Source: CAYJLF01 sp964371055 | Lineage (GTDB): Bacteria > Eisenbacteria > RBG-16-71-46 > CAIMUX01 | Direction of reading: 5' to 3' | Assembly (NCBI GenBank): GCA_964371055.1 | Contig: CAYJLF010000001.1 | Location: 412,589 to 476,588, forward strand | Length of the DNA stretch: 64,000 bases | Part shown: piece after piece, positions 24,680 through 37,841 of the stretch | Position numbering within the stretch: the stretch's first letter is position 1 | How the letters are laid out: the number at the start of each line of letters is the position of its first letter | Position numbers and translations under genes: made by a program | Notes under the pieces: generated by a model | Told to the model about the DNA's origin: nothing | The model's database searches: none | The model's input: only the letters and a program-made list of their open reading frames with translations

Positions 24680-25632
24680 TCACCGGGCCCGTGGATGCGC
24701 GGCATCGAACCCCTTCCGCAGCGTCTCGATCGAGACGTGCGTATAAATCTCCGTCGTGCCGAGCCCCGCGTGCCCCAAAAGCTCCTGGATCGACCGCAGG
24801 TCGGCTCCACGGTCGAGCATGTGGGTGGCGAAGGAGTGTCGCAGCGCGTGGGGAGAGCGCCCGCCGGCGCGGCCGAGACGGCGGAGATGACGCCCGACGA
24901 TTCGCTGCACGGTCCGGGGGGAGATCCGACCCGCGCGACCCGGAAAGAGGGGACCGGCCGCGGGGGCTCCGCGGCGTCGCAACGCCTCGAGGTGCGCCTC
25001 GAGCGCCGAGGCGGCCGCGGCGCCGAAGACGACCACCCGTTCTTTCCCCCCCTTCCCCATCACCCGCGCCAGCCCGCGCCCCAGGTCGATGCTTTCGCGG
25101 TCGAGCCCGACCAGCTCGGACAACCGCACCCCGGTGGCATAGAACAGCTCGAGGATGGCCCGATCCCGTCGCCCGGTCTCGCTCTCGTCCCACGGACCGT
25201 CGAGGAGCCGGGTCAACTCCTCCTCCGGCACAAAGCGGGGCAGACGGCGTCCGAGGCGAGGGGAGGGCAACGTCGCGCCCGGGTCTCCCTCGAGCCACCC
25301 GCGCCGCCGCAGATAGCGCAGGAACGACCGGAGGGCGGCGATGCGACGGGCGACCGAGCGTGGCGCGTGCCCGGCCGTCGTCCAGACCGAGAGCGCTCCC
25401 TTCAGGGCCGCCTCGTCCAACCCGCCGGGCTCCAGCGGCACGTTCGAGGCTGCCGCGATCAGGTCCAGCGCCATCCGCACATCGGCGCGGTAGGCCCCGA
25501 CCGTGCGGGGAGACTTCGCCTCGACCGCTTCGATCTGGCGCAGCCAGTTCTCATAGGCGGCCCGCAGGCCTGCTCCCCACGGCGGGGCGTCGGCCGGTGG
25601 AGGGGCCGGTCGCGCGGACGCGGCCGGCCGGG

Positions 25633-25636
<4 letters not shown>
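24680..25636 (-). CDS. xerC: Tyrosine recombinase XerC
   Basis: A 318-residue site-specific recombinase. The GTG start overlaps the secA stop by four bases (GTGA) just after GGAGGA. An N-terminal core-binding domain (YENWLRQIEAVEAKSPRTVGAYRADV) precedes the catalytic domain, which carries the pentad: Arg in ATGVRLSELVGL, Lys in GKGGKERVV, His-x-x-Arg in HALRHSFATHML, His in LGHAGLGTT and the Tyr nucleophile in IYTHV. The end FDAAHPRAR is typical of XerC. It resolves chromosome dimers at dif with a XerD partner. The ~30-residue Pro/Ala-rich N-terminus is unusual. Confidence 0.95.
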
Positions 25637-28764
<3,128 letters not shown>

Positions 28765-28888
28765 GCAGTCTCCTCCGACGGCGAAACGGACGGGCGCCGC
28801 TCAGCGCCCCTGGCTCGCGTCTGAACGCCGATTCTATTCGCGCGGTTCCGGGGGGGTCAAGGCAAGGTCGGTAACCCCGGTGGGACCC

Positions 28889-29461
28889 TCAACCCACGAT
28901 CGTCATGGCGAAGCCGGCCGCGAGCGGGATCCGCATGTTGTCGTCGAGGGGGATCGGCAGGAGTTCGAAGAGGGTCGCCGTGATCGCTCCGGTCCAGATG
29001 ACGAGCGAACGCAGTTCGTCTCCCGGGTAGAGGTAGCCGATGGCCAGGCAGGAGACGAGACAGGCCAGCGTCCCCTCCAGGCTCTTGTCCAGGATGCGGA
29101 TCCGGCCCCAGCGCCGGCCGACCAGGGCCGCCATCGTGTCTCCGACCACGAGAAACGCGAGCGCGGTCACCGCCACCGGTTTGCTGAAGGCGTAGTCGCA
29201 GATGAGGGCGGCGAGCAGCACATAGGTGCTGCCGAGCAGGTTGAAGCGTTCGTGCTCCCGCAGAATCCGGCCGAAGAGGAAGTAGAAGACGGTGCGCACG
29301 CGCGCGACGTGGAGGCGGACGACGTCGATCGCGAGCATGATGAGCGCGGCGAGCAGGATGACGAGGCGTCCGGTCTCCGTCGGAAACCAGTAGAGCAGGA
29401 TGGGAATCGAGAAGCTGCCGAGATGGATCGACTTGCGCGCGAGCTCGCGGCTGTACCTCAT
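28889..29461 (-). CDS. CTP-dependent diacylglycerol/polyprenol kinase family membrane protein
   Basis: A 190-residue membrane protein whose ATG overlaps the transglycosylase stop (ATGA). The motif ARKSIHLGSFSIPILLYWFP near the N-terminus and VGDTMAALVGRRWGR...DKSLEGTLA are those of the SEC59/DGK1/VTE5 family, which uses CTP to phosphorylate lipid alcohols (dolichol, phytol, diacylglycerol). About six hydrophobic helices are visible. The substrate here is unknown; its operon with a cell-wall lytic transglycosylase hints at recycling undecaprenol or diacylglycerol, which is inference. A 124-base gap without a clear terminator separates it from secA. Confidence 0.85.
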   Translation of the reverse strand: MRYSRELARKSIHLGSFSIPILLYWFPTETGRLVILLAALIMLAIDVVRLHVARVRTVFYFLFGRILREHERFNLLGSTYVLLAALICDYAFSKPVAVTALAFLVVGDTMAALVGRRWGRIRILDKSLEGTLACLVSCLAIGYLYPGDELRSLVIWTGAITATLFELLPIPLDDNMRIPLAAGFAMTIVG

Positions 29462-31803
29462 CGCCCCTCCGCCCGCCGCGGACCGGCCGCGCCGCCTCGG
29501 ATCGCGTCGCGATAGATCCAGTATCCTTCCAGCACCCGCCGGACGTAGTCGCGGGTCTCGCGATACCCGATCATCTCGACATAGAAGTCGAGGTCCTCGT
29601 CCGGACGCTGCCAGCGCCGCGCCGGAGCCAGCCCGGCGTTGTAGGCCGCGAGCGCGACCGGCCACGAGCCCGGTTCCGCCGCGAGCAGATCGCGCAGGTG
29701 CGCGGTCCCGAGCAGAAGGTTGACGCGCGGCGAGCGGAGCGGAGCGGCGGCCAGGCCGTGGGTCTCGGCGGTCGAGCGCGCGGTCGCCTCCATCAACTGC
29801 AGCAGACCCGTCGCCCCCGCGGGGCTGACCACGGCGCTCTCGAAGAACGACTCGCGTCGCATGATCGCCCAGATCCACTCGGGGGCCAGGCCGAAGCGCT
29901 GAGCCGCGCTCGCGACCGCGGCGGCGTAGGGGGTCGGAAATCGCTCCTCGAGTCGGCCGCCGCCCCGGACCGCGGCGCGCGCGGCGAGATCAGGAAATCC
30001 AGAGAACCGCAGCAGCTCGCCCCGCGCTTCGCCCCCCGGAGCCGGTTCCTCCTCGAGCGCTTCCTGGGCCATGCGGGCCCACTCTCCGCGGCCAGAGAGG
30101 CGGAACAACAGCAGGCGATCCCGAAGGTGCTGCAGGCGTGATGGCAGCACGAGACCGGGTGTCCCGCGCCCCGACGGCCGCGCCGCCTCGAGCCGGGGCG
30201 CCGCCCCCTCGGCGGCAACGTCCCTCCAGAATCGGGCCGGGTCATCGATGCCCGCTCCCCCGGGGGCCCGCGCGAACCGCAGGGCCGCGTCGGCCCGGCG
30301 CCCGTAGTACCCGGCCGACCCGCGAGCGGCGCGCAGCAACGCCACGCGGGCCGAGTCGGATCGGCCCCGGGCGAGTTCGATCCGGTAGATCCAGAACCAC
30401 GCGCAGGCACGATCCTCGTCCCCGGCCTGGGACAGAGCCCGCTCGAACCGCCCGCGCGCTCCTTCCCAGTCTCCGAGGCCGAATCGGCAGACGCCACGCC
30501 GGAGTCGCGCCTGGTCGCGCTTGTCCGCCGAGCCGGAGCGGATCACTTCCGCATAGAGAGAGTCCGCTTTCTCGAATCGGCGCAGATCCTCGAGCTCGCG
30601 CGCCCACTCCCAGAGCGCCGTCACGCGATCCTCGCCCCCTCCGCGGCGTGCGACCCAGCCGTAGTGCGCTTCCATCGAATCGACGCGGCCGGAGTTGCGC
30701 AGCGCGCGCGCGGTGATGAGGTTCCACTCCACGGCGAACCGCGGAACCGGCCGCCACGTTCCCGCCTCGTGCCGGCGGAGCAGCAGTTCGTAGTCGCGCG
30801 CCTGCCACGCCAGCCGACCGCCGCGCAGGGAGAGGCTGTCCCCGCCGCCGGCGTCGAGGTATCCCCGCAACGCCGTCTCACAGCTCTGATAGCGGACGAG
30901 GTCCCCCTGTCGCTCCGCCGCGGTCAGCAGCGCCCGCAGGCGGGGCGGATCAAGCGAATCCGGCGCCGGTCCCCCCGGCGGCACCATCGCCGCCAGCACG
31001 CGACGGGCCAGACCGCCTCCGGGGTACTCTCGCACCACGATCCAGAGGAGCGACTCGGCTTCGGCTCTGCGCCCCTCGAGCAGCGCCAGACGCCGGCGGT
31101 GGAGCAGCCAGCGACCCCGTTCGTCGGCTCGCGCCGAGTACGACGCGAGGCCGGCCCGTGCCGCGTCGATCTCGCCGGCCGCGAGAGCGGCCTGAATCGC
31201 CGCGTCCTCACAGACGATCCGCAGCCACCACGGAAGTGCACCGTCCGCGCGCAGTCGCGCCTGGGCCATCGTGCCGGCCGCGGCGGTGTCCCCGGCGGCC
31301 AGCGCCAGCTCCACTTCGAGCGCGACGCACCAGGCGGAATCGAGGTCCGGCACGGGACCGCGCGCGAGCCAGGCCCGCGCCGCATCCCTCTGTCCACGCG
31401 CAGCCAGGATCAGGGCGGCCGGCAGCGTCAGCGCGCCATCCTCGTTCCAGGGTGCGGCCCTCTCCGCAGTCCAGCTCGTCTCGAGCAGCTCGGTGAAGCG
31501 CGGTTCTCCCTGCAACCACCCCTCGAGGACCCGGCGGCGCGCCCACTCGTCGACGCTGTCCCGGGACGATGGCTCCGTGCCTGATCTCGCCACCGCCGCG
31601 ACGATCTCTCCTTCGATCACCTGTCGGGTGGAGTCGATCCGGGCCAGTTCCGCGAGCGAGAGATCGGGGCTGGCCGCGCGATCCTCGAGGGCGCGCCACG
31701 CGGTCTGCGCCTCCCGCCATGCGGGGTCGGGGGCGGAAAGCGCGCTCGATGCGCCCAGAAGGAGAATCGCCGGAATGAGCCCGGTTACCCGTGGCTGAAG
31801 CAT
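29458..31803 (-). CDS. Soluble lytic murein transglycosylase (Slt70-like) with long TPR-like superhelix
   Basis: A 781-residue exported protein from ATG 31803, with signal peptide GLIPAILLLGASSALSA. The first ~580 residues are alpha-helical repeats rich in Ala, Arg and Trp, like the U-shaped superhelix of Slt70. The C-terminal catalytic domain has the glutamate in IMRRESFFESAVVSPAGATGLLQLM and the AAYNAG and YRETRDYVRRVL motifs. It cleaves the glycan strands of peptidoglycan, leaving 1,6-anhydromuropeptides. Its start lies 19 bases inside purH, so translation is coupled. E. coli Slt70 is shorter (645). Confidence 0.93.
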   Translation of the reverse strand: MLQPRVTGLIPAILLLGASSALSAPDPAWREAQTAWRALEDRAASPDLSLAELARIDSTRQVIEGEIVAAVARSGTEPSSRDSVDEWARRRVLEGWLQGEPRFTELLETSWTAERAAPWNEDGALTLPAALILAARGQRDAARAWLARGPVPDLDSAWCVALEVELALAAGDTAAAGTMAQARLRADGALPWWLRIVCEDAAIQAALAAGEIDAARAGLASYSARADERGRWLLHRRRLALLEGRRAEAESLLWIVVREYPGGGLARRVLAAMVPPGGPAPDSLDPPRLRALLTAAERQGDLVRYQSCETALRGYLDAGGGDSLSLRGGRLAWQARDYELLLRRHEAGTWRPVPRFAVEWNLITARALRNSGRVDSMEAHYGWVARRGGGEDRVTALWEWARELEDLRRFEKADSLYAEVIRSGSADKRDQARLRRGVCRFGLGDWEGARGRFERALSQAGDEDRACAWFWIYRIELARGRSDSARVALLRAARGSAGYYGRRADAALRFARAPGGAGIDDPARFWRDVAAEGAAPRLEAARPSGRGTPGLVLPSRLQHLRDRLLLFRLSGRGEWARMAQEALEEEPAPGGEARGELLRFSGFPDLAARAAVRGGGRLEERFPTPYAAAVASAAQRFGLAPEWIWAIMRRESFFESAVVSPAGATGLLQLMEATARSTAETHGLAAAPLRSPRVNLLLGTAHLRDLLAAEPGSWPVALAAYNAGLAPARRWQRPDEDLDFYVEMIGYRETRDYVRRVLEGYWIYRDAIRGGAAGPRRAEGR

Positions 31804-33329
31804 CGCGCTCCATTCAAGGCCATCGCCATGCCGTGCTCGTCGCAGGCCCGGATCGACTCCTCGTCGCGCACCGAGCCACCCGGCTGCAGGACGGCCGTCA
31901 CGCCGGCCTCGTGCGCCCGATCGACGCTGTCCCGGAACGGGAAGAAAGCATCGCTGACCATGACCGCGCCATGCAGATCCTGATCCGACCGTGATGCCTT
32001 GTGGATCGCCGCCACCAGGGCATCGATCCGGCTGCACTGCCCGCTGCCGACGCCTCGCGTGCAACCGTCCCGGGCGAGCAGGATGGCGTTGCTGCGGACG
32101 TGCTTGAGCACCTTCCAGCCGAAGACGAGGTCGGCGGATTCCCTCGCGTCGGGCGCCCGAACGGTCGCGATCGACCAGCCTCTCTCCCCCGACCCGGGCG
32201 GCAGGGCGGTCTGCAGGAGGAAGCCGGACCCGCAGAAACGACCCCGGAGGCCCGAGGCCGCCTCGCGCAGCGTCGCCTCGGGACAGCGCAGCAGCACGCG
32301 GTTCTTCTTCGAGCGGAGCAGATCCAACGCTTCCGCGCTGTAGTCGGGCGCGAGTACGACCTCGAGGAAACTTTCGTTCAGGAGCGAGGCGAGCGTCGCG
32401 TCGACCGGACCATTCAGGCAGACCACCCCGCCGAAAGCCGAGAGGGCATCGGCGTCACGTGCCTTCCGGTAGGCCGCGACCAGGTCGTCATCCCGCGCCA
32501 CGCCGCACGGGATGCCGTGCTTGATCACGGCCGCGATGGTCTCGGGGCCGAACTCCCCGAGCAGATCCCGTCCGCAGGAGAGGTCGAGGTAGTTGTTGTA
32601 GGAAAGTTCTTTGCCGTGAATCTGCTCGAGATCGAACGGGAAGTCGTTTCCCCGGCCGAAGAGGCCGCCCGTCTGGGAGGGATTCTCCCCGTAGCGCAGC
32701 AGACGGCGCCGCGGGGCGGCCGGCGTCCACTCTGTGGGCAGCCCCGGCGTCGGATCGAGCCAGGAGGCGATCGCCGCATCGTAGGCGGCGGTCGTCGCAA
32801 AGGCGCGCGCCGCGAGCGCGATGAGCAGATCAGGGTCGAGGGAGCCTTCTCCCTGGTCCAGCGCCTCACGCACCAGGTCGTAGTCCTCCGGCCGGGTCAC
32901 GACGGCGACGTGGCGGTGATTCTTCGCGGCCGCCCGCACCATGGCCGGCCCCCCCACGTCGATCAGCTCGAGCGCCTCGTCCCCGTCGACCCCCGCCGCG
33001 CGTGCCTCGGCGAAGGGGTAGAGATTCACGACCACCAGGTCGATCGCCCCGATCCCTGCCTCCGCCGCCGCCCGCACGTCATCCGGATCGTCCCGGCGGA
33101 AGAGAATCCCGCCATGGATCATGGGGTGGAGCGTCTTGACCCGCCCGCCGAAGAGCGATCCCTGACCGGTGATCGACTCCACGGTCGTCACCTCGATCCC
33201 ATGCTCCCGGAGGTAGTCTGCGGTTCCGCCGCTGGAGATGATCTCGCCGCCGTAGCGCCGGACCGCCTCCGCCAGCGGCAGGAGTCCCTCCTTGCGATAC
33301 GCGGAAAAGAGCGCTCGTCGCACCCGCAT
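31785..33329 (-). CDS. purH: Bifunctional AICAR transformylase / IMP cyclohydrolase PurH
   Basis: A 514-residue enzyme for the last two steps of IMP synthesis. ATG 33329 follows AGGAGG. The N-terminal MGS-like cyclohydrolase domain has ISSGGTADYL and GRVKTLHPMIHGG; the transformylase domain has RYGENPSQTG, the catalytic Lys-His pair in AVIKHGIPCG and the C-terminal SDAFFPFRDSVD and GGSVRDEE motifs. Transcribed together with purN and purC, so formyl-folate use is clustered, although purL, purF and purM are not here. Confidence 0.98.
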   Translation of the reverse strand: MRVRRALFSAYRKEGLLPLAEAVRRYGGEIISSGGTADYLREHGIEVTTVESITGQGSLFGGRVKTLHPMIHGGILFRRDDPDDVRAAAEAGIGAIDLVVVNLYPFAEARAAGVDGDEALELIDVGGPAMVRAAAKNHRHVAVVTRPEDYDLVREALDQGEGSLDPDLLIALAARAFATTAAYDAAIASWLDPTPGLPTEWTPAAPRRRLLRYGENPSQTGGLFGRGNDFPFDLEQIHGKELSYNNYLDLSCGRDLLGEFGPETIAAVIKHGIPCGVARDDDLVAAYRKARDADALSAFGGVVCLNGPVDATLASLLNESFLEVVLAPDYSAEALDLLRSKKNRVLLRCPEATLREAASGLRGRFCGSGFLLQTALPPGSGERGWSIATVRAPDARESADLVFGWKVLKHVRSNAILLARDGCTRGVGSGQCSRIDALVAAIHKASRSDQDLHGAVMVSDAFFPFRDSVDRAHEAGVTAVLQPGGSVRDEESIRACDEHGMAMALNGARCFSHG

Positions 33330-33393
33330 CAAACCTCCTCTTCTCTGCTCCCTACGGATGACTCCCGCACGGATCGATCCTCGCGCCGCGCGC

Positions 33394-34293
33394 CTACCAC
33401 GCCGGCGCGCTCGCTCCTCCGGTCAGCGCCTCGTACGCGCGCCGATAGCGCGCCAGAGCCTCGTCCGCGATGGCCGGAGGAAGGGGCGGAGCCGGGGGAT
33501 TGCGGTCCCAGGCGAGAGTCTTCAGGTAATCCCGCACATACTGCTTGTCCCATGGATCGGGGGGACCGCCGCCGCGCAGGGACTCGGCCGGCCAGAAGCG
33601 CGAGGAGTCGGGGGTAAGCACCTCGTCGATCAGGCTCAACCGGCCATCGATGCGGCCGAACTCGAACTTCGTGTCGGCGATGATGACGCCGCGTTCGAGC
33701 GCGTAGGCGCTCCCGCGCCCATAGACCTCGAGGGTCCGGCGCTCCAACTCGGCCGCCGTCTCCCGCCCGACCAGGTCCGCGGTCTCGGCCAGGGTCAGAG
33801 GCTCATCGTGCCCTTCTTCGGCCTTGGTGGTCGGCGTGAAGATCGGCTCCGGCAGGCGATCGAACTCCTTCAACCCCGGGGCAAGCTTCAGCCCGCAGAC
33901 GGTCCCCGAACGCTGGTATTCCGCCCAGCCCGATCCGGCCAGGTAGCCGCGCACGACGCACTCCACCGGGACCCGTTCGGCCTTCCGGACGAGCATCCAT
34001 CGGCCGCAAAGCGCCGCGCGGTGCGGCTCGAACTCCCCCGGCAGGTCAGCCTCATCGACGGAGACGAAGTGGGTCGGCAGGAGGCGCGAGAAGCCCCGAA
34101 ACCAGAAGGCCGAGATGCCATTCAGCAGCACCCCTTTGCCCGGGAGCCCGTCCGGCAGCACGCAGTCGAAGGCCGAAATCCGGTCCGTGGTGACAATGAA
34201 GAGACGGTCACCCAGGTCGACCGTCTCGCGCACCTTGCCGCGATGCCAGGGGTTGAGCCCCAGCTCGTCGAGGCTCGTCAAGAGGGATGCCAT
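33394..34293 (-). CDS. purC: Phosphoribosylaminoimidazole-succinocarboxamide synthase PurC
   Basis: A 299-residue SAICAR synthetase. Family motifs: GKVRETVDLGDRLFIVTTDRISAFD at the N-terminus, VECVVRGYLAGSGW, PEPIFTPTTKAEEGHDE and IIADTKFEFG, LIDEVLTPDSSRFW. It joins aspartate to CAIR with ATP. The overall layout (an eukaryote-like 300-residue form rather than the ~240-residue E. coli type) is usual for this group. It begins 25 bases after purN; 64 bases separate it from purH. Confidence 0.97.
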   Translation of the reverse strand: MASLLTSLDELGLNPWHRGKVRETVDLGDRLFIVTTDRISAFDCVLPDGLPGKGVLLNGISAFWFRGFSRLLPTHFVSVDEADLPGEFEPHRAALCGRWMLVRKAERVPVECVVRGYLAGSGWAEYQRSGTVCGLKLAPGLKEFDRLPEPIFTPTTKAEEGHDEPLTLAETADLVGRETAAELERRTLEVYGRGSAYALERGVIIADTKFEFGRIDGRLSLIDEVLTPDSSRFWPAESLRGGGPPDPWDKQYVRDYLKTLAWDRNPPAPPLPPAIADEALARYRRAYEALTGGASAPAW

Positions 34294-34318
34294 GGATCGA
34301 ATCCTCCGCGGCTCGGGT

Positions 34319-34957
34319 CTAGGTCCGGTCCCACCGCACCACACGCCCGTCGAGCCGCCAGCGACGCGTGGTGATCTCGTTCACCGCCTCGACCAGGATG
34401 CGGTGCTCCTCGGCCAGAATGCGGGTCGCGAGGGTCTCTTCGTCATCCTCCGGACGGACAGGAACGGCAGCCTGACGCAGGATGGGGCCCGCATCGACGT
34501 CCCGGGTCACGAGGTGCACGGTGCAACCCGCGACCTGAACGCCGTAGGCCAGGGCCTGACGCGGCGCATGGAGCCCCGGGAAGGACGGCAGGAGCGAGGG
34601 GTGAATGTTGAGGACACGGTTCTCGAATGCTTCGAGGAGAACGGGCCCCACGATCCGGAAATAGCCCGCGAGAACGATCAGGTCGACGGCATGGTGTCGC
34701 AACGCGTTCAGAAGCTCGGTTTCGGCCCCGACCCCCAGCCGAACGCGAGTCGAGCCGGGATCGAGAAAGAGAGCCGGGACGTCGTGGCGGCGCGCACGCG
34801 CCAGCGCCTCGGCGTCGCTTCGATCCGAGATGACGACGGCCACGCGCGCCGCCAGTCGCCCCGCCTCCTGCGCGTCCAGCAAGGCCTGCAGGTTCGAGCC
34901 GCGCCCCGACGCGAGCACGCCGAGGCGAGCGCCCGGATAGCCATCTCCTTGGACCAT
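34319..34957 (-). CDS. purN: Phosphoribosylglycinamide formyltransferase PurN
   Basis: A 212-residue GAR transformylase. ATG 34957 starts the domain directly (LGVLASGRGSNLQALLDA); motifs NIHPSLLPSFPGLHAPRQAL (with catalytic Asn and His) and CTVHLVTRDVDAGPIL are those of folate-dependent PurN. It formylates GAR using 10-formyl-THF, the third step of purine synthesis. It is the first purine gene of the run; comEC lies 76 bases upstream. Confidence 0.97.
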   Translation of the reverse strand: MVQGDGYPGARLGVLASGRGSNLQALLDAQEAGRLAARVAVVISDRSDAEALARARRHDVPALFLDPGSTRVRLGVGAETELLNALRHHAVDLIVLAGYFRIVGPVLLEAFENRVLNIHPSLLPSFPGLHAPRQALAYGVQVAGCTVHLVTRDVDAGPILRQAAVPVRPEDDEETLATRILAEEHRILVEAVNEITTRRWRLDGRVVRWDRT

Positions 34958-35033
34958 GGACGACTTGTAGCACAGGGATCCCGCGGCGGCAAGGTGGCCG
35001 CCCCGCGGAACCGGCGTCCGGCCGGCGCAGGCA

Positions 35034-37697
35034 TCAACGAGGACGAGTCTCCACCATCCATCCCCTCGCCCCGCCGGCCACACGGATCGCGCCGTGAAGG
35101 TCGGTGCGCAGGATGCGCGCGCCATGGCGGCGCCCCGAGGCCAGCGTCTCCACATGGGGCAGCCCGTAGGCGTTGGACGCCCCCACCGAGATCACGCCGA
35201 GCCTGGGTCGCGTGGCGTTCCACCAGGCGTCAGACCCCGCGGTGCGACTGCCGTGATGCGCGAGTTGCGCCACGTCGACCGCCCGGCCGCCCAGCGCACG
35301 GATCAGCGCCGGCTCCCGCGGCTGTTCCAGATCGCCCGAGAGGAGGAGGCGGCGAGGTGCGCCGCCACGATCCGCGTCGACTTCGTAGAGAAACGCCAGC
35401 GACCACTCGTTCGAGCCCTCAGGTTTCGCGTCGCGACCCGGATGTAGCAGCTCGACCCGGCATCCTCGGCCGAGTTCGCGGCTCCAGGGCGCGAAGCGAC
35501 GCTCCACGACGATGCTTCTTCCCGATGCCCCGAGGGCCTGGGCCATCGCGGCGGGATACGGCGCGCGCCCCGATAGGATGAGCGTGTCGACCCGAACCGG
35601 GGCGAGCAGCAGATCGGGCAGGCCTCCCCAATGATCGCTGTCGCCGTGCGTCAGCCAGACCCGCTCCAGCCGCGAGACGCCGGCCTCGAGGAGTTGTGGC
35701 ACGAGGCGGTCGCGTCCGTGCAGCGAACCGATGCCGCAGTCGATCAGCCATCGGACCTCTCCCATCCGGACGAGAATGGCATCGCCCTGCCCCACGTCGA
35801 GGAATCGGACCTCCAGCGCGTGCGCGCGGTGTGCGTGATCCCGCCCCGCGCGCGCCACCGCACCAACCGCAACCGGCACCGCCAGCGCGGCTAGAACCAG
35901 CATGCTTCCACGGCGGACGCATCGACGGAAGCCCCGTCGAGCCGCCAGGGCTCGCTCCGCGACCAGGAGGCACACTCCCGCAAGGACGGTCCAGGCCAGC
36001 GTCGTGACGACATCGAGCCCCCCGGCCAGGGTCCAGCCGTCCGTGACCTCCGCGAGCGCACGCACAAGAAAGAGGAGCCCCTCTCCGACGGCGCGCCCTC
36101 CCTCCACCATTGGAAACCCCGGCCCCGCCCCGGCCACCGCCGCCACCAGTCCCGCGAGCTGCACGGCCAGCACGACGGCCGCCGCCGGAATCACGGCCAG
36201 GTTCGCGACCACCCCGAGCGGGTAGAGGACGCCGAAGTGGTGGAACGACCATGGGGAGGTTAGAAGCGTCGCTCCGAGCGAGGCCGACAGGGCGGTGACG
36301 CTGCCGCGAAGCAGGACGGCGGAAGGACCCGTGGCGAAGGAACGGGCGATCGTTCCACCCCGCGCGGCGAGCCAAGCCGCGAGGCGCGCCGACAGACGCT
36401 CCCCCACCACGCCGCCCGACAACACACCGGCCATCGCGGCGAAACTCAGTCGGAAAGAGACCCCGGCCGGCATCGTCGGCTCGAGGATCGGGATCAGAGC
36501 CGCGGTCCATCCCAGGGCGTTCCAGGCCCGGGCGCCCCGTCCCCACGCCGGACCGCAGGCGACGATGAGCGCGACGCCGAGCGATCGCAAGACCGGCGCC
36601 GGAGCCGTCACCATGACCGCGTAGAGCACGAGGGTCGACAGGCCGATCCAGCGCGACCAACGCTTTCCCCGGGTCGCGATACGGGCGAGCAACCAGAAGA
36701 TCCCGCCCAACAAGGTGAGGTGGAAGCCGGAGATCGAAAGCAGATGCATCGTCCCGGTCTCGCGGAAGGGGAGCGTCCACGCGGCTGGCACGTCGGCGAC
36801 CGGCCCCAGGAGCGTCCACGCGGCGAGGAGCCCCGCTTCCTCGCCCATCGCGGCGCGAGCGCGCGCGTCGCCCCGAGCGCGCAGGCGGGCCGCCGCTTTC
36901 TCCACCACCTCCCAACCAGGCCGGGGCACCGGTCCGCACCGATACGCCTGACGGATCACGAGTCGCCACCGGGAAAGAGGGCGATCCTTGGGGCCTCCGG
37001 CCACGGGGAGACCGATCTTCGCGGCCACCACCATGCGGCCTCGCTCGGCCCCTTCCCAGAATCCGGATGCGGCCACCGGCGCGGAGAGGCGAGTCCACCC
37101 CTCGGCCGTCCCGACGGCTTGGATCCATCCCTGCCAGGCGGGAGGTTCCCTCGTCGCGTCGACGTGATCGACCCGGAGCGCGGCGAGGATATCCTGCCCG
37201 TCCCGGAGGTCGAGAGACGATCGGGGGTCGGCTCCTTCGGAGATCGGACGACCAGGGGCCTCGTCTCCGTGGTCGACGCAGGGCAAGGTCGCGCCCCAGA
37301 CCCGTCCCCGGTCGGCGGCCCCCTGCATGCCGGCCAAAGCCCCGGAGAGGAGCCAGACGAAAAGGACGATCACCTCGTCCCGAAGCATCCCCGGACCACG
37401 CTGCGATCGACGACGCCCTTCGCGGTGGACGCCGCCTCGTGGTCGCCCTAGCGCGAGGACCGCGCCCCCCGCCAGCATGACCGCCGCCCCCAGTCGCGGC
37501 AGGCACCCCAGGAGGCCGCCCAGTCCGAACCCGAGGTGCCACCCGGTCAGGACGGCCAGTCCGACCCAGGCTCCCGGCCAGCCATGGACGCGGGCGGCGC
37601 GTCGCACCCCGCACCGATGGAGACCGCCGCCCCTCTCGGAAGCAAGAGGCTCACACCGCGTCCGCAACGGCGGGGCGCTCGTCGATTCCTCGACCAT
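35034..37697 (-). CDS. comEC: ComEC/Rec2-family DNA uptake channel protein
   Basis: About 887 residues. Membrane helices near the N-terminus, a DUF4131-like region, then the competence core with GTMHLLSISGFHLTLLGGIFW (the signature GxxHLLAISGxH) and roughly ten helices, followed by a metallo-beta-lactamase-like domain (RFLDVGQGDAILVR, LTHGDSDHWGG, LSGDLEQPREP and LAHHGSRTAGSD). ComEC moves single-stranded DNA through the inner membrane during natural transformation, and its C-terminal domain is proposed to degrade the other strand. ATG 37697 and GTG 37703 are both possible. No comEA or pilus genes are in the window. Confidence 0.93.
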   Translation of the reverse strand: MVEESTSAPPLRTRCEPLASERGGGLHRCGVRRAARVHGWPGAWVGLAVLTGWHLGFGLGGLLGCLPRLGAAVMLAGGAVLALGRPRGGVHREGRRRSQRGPGMLRDEVIVLFVWLLSGALAGMQGAADRGRVWGATLPCVDHGDEAPGRPISEGADPRSSLDLRDGQDILAALRVDHVDATREPPAWQGWIQAVGTAEGWTRLSAPVAASGFWEGAERGRMVVAAKIGLPVAGGPKDRPLSRWRLVIRQAYRCGPVPRPGWEVVEKAAARLRARGDARARAAMGEEAGLLAAWTLLGPVADVPAAWTLPFRETGTMHLLSISGFHLTLLGGIFWLLARIATRGKRWSRWIGLSTLVLYAVMVTAPAPVLRSLGVALIVACGPAWGRGARAWNALGWTAALIPILEPTMPAGVSFRLSFAAMAGVLSGGVVGERLSARLAAWLAARGGTIARSFATGPSAVLLRGSVTALSASLGATLLTSPWSFHHFGVLYPLGVVANLAVIPAAAVVLAVQLAGLVAAVAGAGPGFPMVEGGRAVGEGLLFLVRALAEVTDGWTLAGGLDVVTTLAWTVLAGVCLLVAERALAARRGFRRCVRRGSMLVLAALAVPVAVGAVARAGRDHAHRAHALEVRFLDVGQGDAILVRMGEVRWLIDCGIGSLHGRDRLVPQLLEAGVSRLERVWLTHGDSDHWGGLPDLLLAPVRVDTLILSGRAPYPAAMAQALGASGRSIVVERRFAPWSRELGRGCRVELLHPGRDAKPEGSNEWSLAFLYEVDADRGGAPRRLLLSGDLEQPREPALIRALGGRAVDVAQLAHHGSRTAGSDAWWNATRPRLGVISVGASNAYGLPHVETLASGRRHGARILRTDLHGAIRVAGGARGWMVETRPR

Positions 37698-37762
37698 TCC
37701 CACCCCGCCGCATCGCTCGTGCCACGCGAATGCCGATCCGTCGACTCGGAAGCAAAGAGACA

Positions 37763-37788
37763 GCGGGCCCGGATCGCTCCGAGCCCGC
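37763..37788 (-). terminator. Terminator-like hairpin after the metalloprotease gene
   Basis: On the minus strand GCGGGC pairs with GCCCGC and the inner part CGGA/TCCG extends the stem around GCGA; TGTCTCTTTGCTT follows. It lies about 54 bases after the metalloprotease stop and before comEC. The core GGATCGCTCC also occurs in the hairpin at 54164-54195. Confidence 0.6.
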
Positions 37789-37841
37789 CGCGTCTGAAAC
37801 CGGATTGCGGGACGGCTCAGGGCCGCCCGCGTCGTCGCGCG